The notes under the pieces are model-generated. The model was given only the letters and a program-made list of their open reading frames with translations. It did not search any database and was not told the origin of the DNA. A stretch of 33,385 bases of DNA from JBDTES01 sp039922435 (GTDB taxonomy: Bacteria; Patescibacteriota; Saccharimonadia; Saccharimonadales; UBA4665), in contig JBDTES010000023.1 of assembly GCA_039922435.1 (NCBI GenBank), positions 1 to 33,385 on the forward strand, in the 5' to 3' direction. Shown piece by piece: positions 28,916-33,385 of the stretch. Position 1 is the stretch's first letter. Every line of letters begins with the position of its first letter. The position numbers and the translations under genes were made by a program.

Positions 28916-30202
28916 TTACTTGTCGCTAGGGAGGGGGTATTTGAGGGCAAAGCGGCGGACAGCGCCACGAAGCTCACTAAGACGATCTGGGCTATCCCGG
29001 TGCTCGATAGCCTGTTTCATCCAATCAGCAATTACCGCCATATCCTTTTCGACCAAGCCACGAGTAGTGATAGCCGGAGTACCTAAGCGAATTCCACTAG
29101 GGCTAAACCGAGGCAAAACATCGTCTGGTACAGCATTCTTGTTAAGGGTTAGGCCGATTTTGTCGAGTACCTCCTCAACAACCTTGCCATCGATGCCAAA
29201 GCTCTGGTAAACATCGGCTAGAATCAGGTGGTTAGATGTCCCACCGGTTATCAGCTCGAAACCCCGCTTTATCATCTCGTCGGCCAGAGCTGCCGCGTTT
29301 TTGACGATTTGGGCGGCATAAACTTTAAACTCCGGCTTTAGAGCTTCGTAGAACGCCACAGCCTTAGCGGCAATAATGTGTTCGTGTGGGCCACCTTGCA
29401 TGCCCGGGAAAACCGAGCGATCAATTAGGGTTGGAATATTATCGATAGTTTTCTCGGGGGCCTTAAGTGGATTGCCGACTTTGCCCATCGACAGAATCAT
29501 GCCACCACGAGGACCACGCAGAGTTTTGTGAGTCGTAGTGGTTATAACGTGGAAGCCATAGTCAAACGGGTTCTTAGCGGCTCCACCAGCAATTAGCCCG
29601 GCAATGTGAGCCATATCGGCCATTAGCAGACAACCTGGAATCTGCTTGCCAATGGCAGCAAACTTAGCGTAATCGAGCTCCCGCGGATAGGCACTAAAGC
29701 CAGCTAGAATAATCTTAGGCTTATGCTTTTTGGCTAGGGCTTCTAGCTCGTCGTAATCAATCTCACCAGTCGAGATATCCTTCATTTTATAGCGGATAAA
29801 ATTATACAAATGAGCACTGCGGGTTACTGGTGCGCCGTGAGTTAGGTGGCCACCATGACTCAAATCCATCGCTAAGACCGTGTCACCCGGTTCTAGCCAA
29901 GCACTGTAAACGGCTTCGTTAGCTGGCGCGCCAGAGTGTGGCTGAACATTGGCATGATCGGCCTTAAATAGTTTCTTAGCTCGGTCGATCGCTAGCTGTT
30001 CGACTTGGTCGGTATTCTCTTGGCCGCCGTAGTAGCGCCTGCCAGGATAACCTTCGCTATATTTATTAGTAAAAACACTGCCCATGGCAGTCATTACATC
30101 CCGTGAAACATAGTTTTCACTCGGGATTAATTCTAGCCCCTCGCGCTGTCTCTTCTCTTCGGCGGCGATTAGCCGTGCAATATCTTTATCATCCATAGCC
30201 AT
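28916..30202 (-). CDS. glyA: Serine hydroxymethyltransferase
   Basis: PLP enzyme that converts serine and tetrahydrofolate to glycine and methylene-tetrahydrofolate, a main source of one-carbon units. The N-terminal LELIPSENYVS (23-33), KYSEGYPGRRYYGG (47-60), NVQPHSGAPAN (85-95), ADMAHIAGL (195-203, with the PLP-contacting Asp and His) and TTTTHKTLRGPRGG (221-234, Schiff-base Lys226) are all present. The length (428) is usual. A second in-frame ATG two codons on is possible; I use the first, with GGGGT just upstream. It is followed by a small membrane protein gene in the same unit. Confidence 0.97.
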   Translation of the reverse strand: MAMDDKDIARLIAAEEKRQREGLELIPSENYVSRDVMTAMGSVFTNKYSEGYPGRRYYGGQENTDQVEQLAIDRAKKLFKADHANVQPHSGAPANEAVYSAWLEPGDTVLAMDLSHGGHLTHGAPVTRSAHLYNFIRYKMKDISTGEIDYDELEALAKKHKPKIILAGFSAYPRELDYAKFAAIGKQIPGCLLMADMAHIAGLIAGGAAKNPFDYGFHVITTTTHKTLRGPRGGMILSMGKVGNPLKAPEKTIDNIPTLIDRSVFPGMQGGPHEHIIAAKAVAFYEALKPEFKVYAAQIVKNAAALADEMIKRGFELITGGTSNHLILADVYQSFGIDGKVVEEVLDKIGLTLNKNAVPDDVLPRFSPSGIRLGTPAITTRGLVEKDMAVIADWMKQAIEHRDSPDRLSELRGAVRRFALKYPLPSDK

Positions 30203-30407
30203 TACCCCAATTCGTGGTTGTTTAAGTTTTAAATCGGTAAGAATGAATAATCTAAATCATGACCCTAGTATACAACGAGCCGACGCTCAACAAAGCCATA
30301 AAATAGATTGCAATTTCGATGTAACTTCAATCGTACAAATAATTATGAAGGTCTACAATAAACGACTATACTGAGAGTTACGTTAACTTAAAACAAAAAT
30401 GGAATAT

Positions 30408-30434
30408 TTGACTTTATATTCTCTGTGATATAAT
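30408..30434 (+). promoter_or_regulatory. Promoter of the XRE-murA gene
   Basis: TTGACT (30408-30413), a short 15-base spacer and TATAAT (30429-30434), 11 bases before the ATG. The 5' untranslated part would be only about 4-5 bases with no ribosome-binding site. The rest of the 30203-30445 gap shows no gene. Confidence 0.55.
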
Positions 30435-30445
30435 TACTAACATAT

Positions 30446-31966
30446 ATGGCTACAACTAATCAGAAAATCGGCGATTTTATCGCACGAGTACGACAAGAGC
30501 GTGGACTAACCCAAGCTGAATTTGCTAAACGCTTAAAAACTAGTCAATCAGCTATCAACCGAATCGAAAAAGGTAATCAAAACCTAAGTTTAGAAACGCT
30601 CGGGCGCCTAAGTGAGGCCCTAAATAAGCAGATAATTACCCTGGGGAGTGGTTCGGTAAACTTAAGAATCGAGGGTGGCCACGAACTCCACGGCAGTATT
30701 AAGCTCAAAACCAGCAAAAACGCCGCTGTTGCTCTGCTTTGTGCTAGTTTACTAAACTATGGTATTACCCGGTTTAAGAACTTCCCTCATATCGAAGAGG
30801 TTAATCGGATCGTCGAGGTTCTAGAAAGCATCGGCGTCCAAGTTAAATGGTTAGAAGGTAACGATCTAGAGATTAGACGCCCCGAAAAGCTGCAACTGGA
30901 AAACATCAACCGTGAAGCTGCTCAAAAGACTCGCAGTGTACTAATGCTAATCGGTAGCCTAATGCACGATTATAAGAACTTCAAAATTCCCTACGCTGGT
31001 GGCTGTAAGTTGGGTGAACGAACAGTTAAGCCTCACCTATATGCCCTAGAAGAGTTTGGCGTCGACATAGTTGCCACAAAAGGTGATTATGACGTCACCG
31101 TTAATAAAAAGGCTCCGGGAGAGCTGACTCTCTACGAACAAGGTAACACAGTTACTAATAACGTTTTGATGGCAGCCGCTCGCATCAAAGAGACTACGTT
31201 CATTCAAGCAGCTTCTGGTGATTATATGGTCCAAGATTTGTGCTATTTCTTGCAGAAACTAGGTGTTAAGATCGAGGGCATTGGTACGCCGTTCCTAAAG
31301 GTTACCGGTGTACCATTCATAAAAAAGAATGTGACTTATGCTCCAACCGAAGACCCAATTGAGGCGATGCTGTTTATTACAGCTGCGATTGTGACTAATT
31401 CGGAAATTACAGTTGAGCGTGTTCCTTATCGCTGGATTGCCCTAGAGCTGCTCAAACTCAAAAAGATGGGACTAACCTATAGTTCTAGCGAGTCATATAA
31501 AGCCGCCAATGGCTTTATTGACCTAGCTGACATTACAATCCACAAACACAACGGTAAATTAAAGGCACTAGAGGATAAGATTCACCCCAACCTTTATCCT
31601 GGTTTAAACCCTGATAATCTACCCTACTTTGTGCCGATTGCCGCTATTGCCAGAGGTCGCACACTAATTCACGACTGGATTTATTCTAATCGAGCAATCT
31701 ATTACACCGAACTATCTAAAATTGGCGCTCAGGTTGAGCTAGCCGATCCACACAGACTCTACGTACTCGGTCCAACTAAATTCACCAAGGCCGATGTGTC
31801 CTGTCCGCCAGCTCTACGCCCTGCCAGCCTACTACTACTGGGTATGCTAGCCGCCGAGGGCCAGAGTACTCTACGAAATATCTATACTATCGCCCGTGGC
31901 TACGAAGATATTGCCGAAAGGTTAAACTCGCTCGGCGCTCACATAACGATTTTTCAAGATCTGTAA
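30446..31966 (+). CDS. murA: UDP-N-acetylglucosamine 1-carboxyvinyltransferase fused to an N-terminal XRE domain
   Basis: First committed step of peptidoglycan synthesis: transfer of enolpyruvate from PEP to UDP-GlcNAc. Residues 8-64 form an XRE/Cro helix-turn-helix (IARVRQERGLTQAEFAKRL, then SQSAINRIEKGN and LSLETLGRLSEAL). The MurA domain starts at about 71. Its family residues are present: the KN pair (Lys91-Asn92), catalytic Cys187 in YAGGCKLGER, Asp390 in GLNPDN (catalytic Asp of PTD in others) and Arg458 in ALRPASLLL. The cysteine implies fosfomycin sensitivity. MurA is normally about 420 residues; the extra ~70 are the HTH. It could bind DNA and so link precursor synthesis to expression, but this is inference. 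Confidence 0.93.
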   Translation: MATTNQKIGDFIARVRQERGLTQAEFAKRLKTSQSAINRIEKGNQNLSLETLGRLSEALNKQIITLGSGSVNLRIEGGHELHGSIKLKTSKNAAVALLCASLLNYGITRFKNFPHIEEVNRIVEVLESIGVQVKWLEGNDLEIRRPEKLQLENINREAAQKTRSVLMLIGSLMHDYKNFKIPYAGGCKLGERTVKPHLYALEEFGVDIVATKGDYDVTVNKKAPGELTLYEQGNTVTNNVLMAAARIKETTFIQAASGDYMVQDLCYFLQKLGVKIEGIGTPFLKVTGVPFIKKNVTYAPTEDPIEAMLFITAAIVTNSEITVERVPYRWIALELLKLKKMGLTYSSSESYKAANGFIDLADITIHKHNGKLKALEDKIHPNLYPGLNPDNLPYFVPIAAIARGRTLIHDWIYSNRAIYYTELSKIGAQVELADPHRLYVLGPTKFTKADVSCPPALRPASLLLLGMLAAEGQSTLRNIYTIARGYEDIAERLNSLGAHITIFQDL

Positions 31967-31970
31967 CCTA

Positions 31971-33008
31971 CTAAATAAACCCACCAGCTAGCGCCAAGAA
32001 TACTCCGATAACGGCAAACATCTGGCCAATAACCCAGAACCGCATAGTAACTTTAGTTTTAGGCCAGCCCAGAGCTTCGATATGATGATGGACTGGAGCA
32101 GCAATAAAAACCCGACGATGAAATACTTTCTTAGAGAAAATCTGAATCAAGCTCGAGCCAGCTTCGGCCACAAAGACTATGCCAATTATTGGCAGCAAAA
32201 ATAGCGTATTAGTAAGCATCGCGACAACCCCAAGCGCCGTACCTAGCGAAAACGATCCAACATCCCCCATTAAAAATCTAGCCGGTGGTATATTGAACCA
32301 CAAATAAGATAGCAACGCACCAACAACTGTCACACAAAAGGCAGCAATGCCAATATTACCCTGGAAGACTGCAATAACCGCAAAGGCACTATAAGCGCTA
32401 GTAAGTAAGCCTCCCGATAAGCCATCCATGCCATCACTAATATTGACAGCATTACCGGCACTAACTACTACAAGTATAAACAGAGGAATTAGCCACAAAC
32501 CGATTACGGCGTCACCGGCGAACGGAATATGGACGGCGTTGTATCCGAGCTTGTAATAAAAGAACCAGGCCGCTGCGGCTGCGACTACCGTTATCATGGC
32601 AAACTTTAACTTAGGCCTAAGCCCAGCCACAGCCCCGCCCTTGCCACGGATATTTATAATATCGTCAATCAGTCCGACTAAGCCACCGCCTAGCAGCGCC
32701 GCTAGCGGCAACCAGGTTTGGTTACGGTCTAAATTAAACAATACTGTGATAATAACCACCGAAGCTATAATAACTAGTCCAGCCATAAGTGGCAGAGTTC
32801 GTTTGATTCGGAGCTTAGCTATTACCTTGAGCGCCTCACCGGTAGTTGAGCTGGCCCGGTGTCGCTTCCACAGCTTGTATTTAAAAGCGTAGTGAGTATA
32901 AACCGGCGTCAATAATGTCGCTAGCAAAAAAGCCATAAAGCTAAGCAGTAGCATCGCCGATATCTTATCCACGAGCACGCTATCAATTGGTATATGTATT
33001 TTTTCCAT
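31971..33008 (-). CDS. mraY: Phospho-N-acetylmuramoyl-pentapeptide transferase
   Basis: Membrane enzyme that moves phospho-MurNAc-pentapeptide from UDP onto undecaprenyl phosphate, giving lipid I. The motifs are GLIDDIINIRGKG (Asp-Asp pair), GNAVNISDGMDGLSGGL (nucleotide/metal site), FLMGDVGSFSLG and the histidine motif PVHHHIEALGW. About ten membrane helices and 345 residues match the family. It is convergent with murA, with only four bases between their stop codons. It has no clear ribosome-binding site. Together with MurA, MurB, Ddl and the MurF-like ligase, it supports a complete wall pathway. Confidence 0.95.
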   Translation of the reverse strand: MEKIHIPIDSVLVDKISAMLLLSFMAFLLATLLTPVYTHYAFKYKLWKRHRASSTTGEALKVIAKLRIKRTLPLMAGLVIIASVVIITVLFNLDRNQTWLPLAALLGGGLVGLIDDIINIRGKGGAVAGLRPKLKFAMITVVAAAAAWFFYYKLGYNAVHIPFAGDAVIGLWLIPLFILVVVSAGNAVNISDGMDGLSGGLLTSAYSAFAVIAVFQGNIGIAAFCVTVVGALLSYLWFNIPPARFLMGDVGSFSLGTALGVVAMLTNTLFLLPIIGIVFVAEAGSSLIQIFSKKVFHRRVFIAAPVHHHIEALGWPKTKVTMRFWVIGQMFAVIGVFLALAGGFI

Positions 33009-33204
33009 AATTTAAACTAAAAATCTGTTACAAGTTTACCACGCAGACCATTTTTCTAAATAAACAATTGTTAACTGAAATAGCTTATGGACAAACGTGA
33101 TGGTAGACTTATATTGTTGTATTTAGGCTAAGGGTAATCTAAATGTACTATATAACTATAGACACCCTACCCCGACTAAGCCAGCTTAAGCAGTATAAAT
33201 CTAT

Positions 33205-33385
33205 ATGAGCAAGTTCAACAATCTAGACCAGCCAATCGCTATTTTAATAAGAGGCCTACCCGGTAGTGGCAAGTCGTATTTGGCAGCCGCTCTTCAAAAG
33301 GCAATCGGTGACGAAGCCGTTGTTTTACTTGACCCAGATACTATAAATTTTACCAGCGACACTTATCATAAACACTGCAAAACAC
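33205..33385 (+). CDS. P-loop kinase-like protein (5' part; runs off the window)
   Basis: Only the first 60 codons are inside the window. After a short lead, AILIRGLPGSGKSYLA holds a Walker A motif, and VVLLDPDTINF is the following strand with acidic residues. This is the start of an AAA_33/zeta-like small-molecule kinase, similar in plan to the kinase at 24718-25449. A TATAAA box lies 5 bases before the ATG. The substrate and full length cannot be known from this sequence. Confidence 0.75.
   Translation, partial: MSKFNNLDQPIAILIRGLPGSGKSYLAAALQKAIGDEAVVLLDPDTINFTSDTYHKHCKT

Noticed and set aside
1..33385. CRISPR array, rRNA, prophage or secretion operon
   Set aside because: No regularly spaced repeats, rRNA sequence, phage structural genes or Cas genes were seen anywhere in the window.

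Overview
The window looks like a chromosome segment of a Patescibacteria (CPR) bacterium, most likely a Saccharibacteria (TM7) relative. The evidence is small compact genes, many short membrane or surface proteins unlike anything well known, a scattered set of peptidoglycan genes, and repeated use of promoters whose -10 box sits 6-8 bases before the start codon. TGA is used as an ordinary stop, so there is no UGA recoding. The lineage is inferred from gene style, not from a phylogenetic marker.

Layout. 1-6.7 kb: a cytosolic sensor histidine kinase, a DUF2207-type membrane protein, a short-chain dehydrogenase (SDR), an inositol-phosphatase-fold protein with altered catalytic residues, a HAD phosphatase and a DUF5679 mini-protein. 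6.8-15.5 kb is an accessory, decaying region. It holds a REP-type HUH transposase with palindromic terminal repeats sitting in a wrecked SDR gene, an orphan 305-aa gene between two copies of an ~81-bp repeat, several gene remnants, a GNAT acetyltransferase, a MazEF pair, a histidine phosphatase, tRNA-Gly, tRNA-Phe, a tRNA-Phe copy broken in its T-loop, and repeated pieces of the tRNA-Phe 3' end. 15.5-24.5 kb: a VIT1-family transporter with a slipin, tRNA-Val, a HIT protein, an alpha/beta hydrolase overlapping a membrane-anchored MurF-like ligase, Ddl, a GH37 trehalase-like enzyme coupled to a 58-aa zinc-ribbon gene, an XRE-DUF3467 regulator and the divergent murB. 24.5-28.9 kb: a zeta-toxin-like kinase coupled to a 53-aa gene, an AbrB-like regulator with a 26-bp perfect palindrome, a small membrane protein whose 3' end is repeated as a pseudogene beyond a 696-aa surface protein, and a small membrane protein. 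28.9-33.4 kb: glyA, murA with an N-terminal XRE domain, convergent mraY, and the start of another P-loop kinase.

How the genes fit together. MurA, MurB, Ddl, a MurF-like ligase and MraY cover the first step, the second step, the dipeptide supply, the dipeptide ligation and the first membrane step of peptidoglycan synthesis, so the cell probably makes its own wall. They lie in separate small units. Two of them have a DNA-binding domain attached (MurA) or divergent next to them (MurB). The most notable observations are the XRE-MurA fusion, the widespread leaderless-type promoters, the T-loop-interrupted tRNA-Phe copy with tRNA-end repeats, the overlapping zeta kinase and small-protein pair, and the AbrB operator palindrome. 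All gene assignments come from reading motifs; no database search was run.
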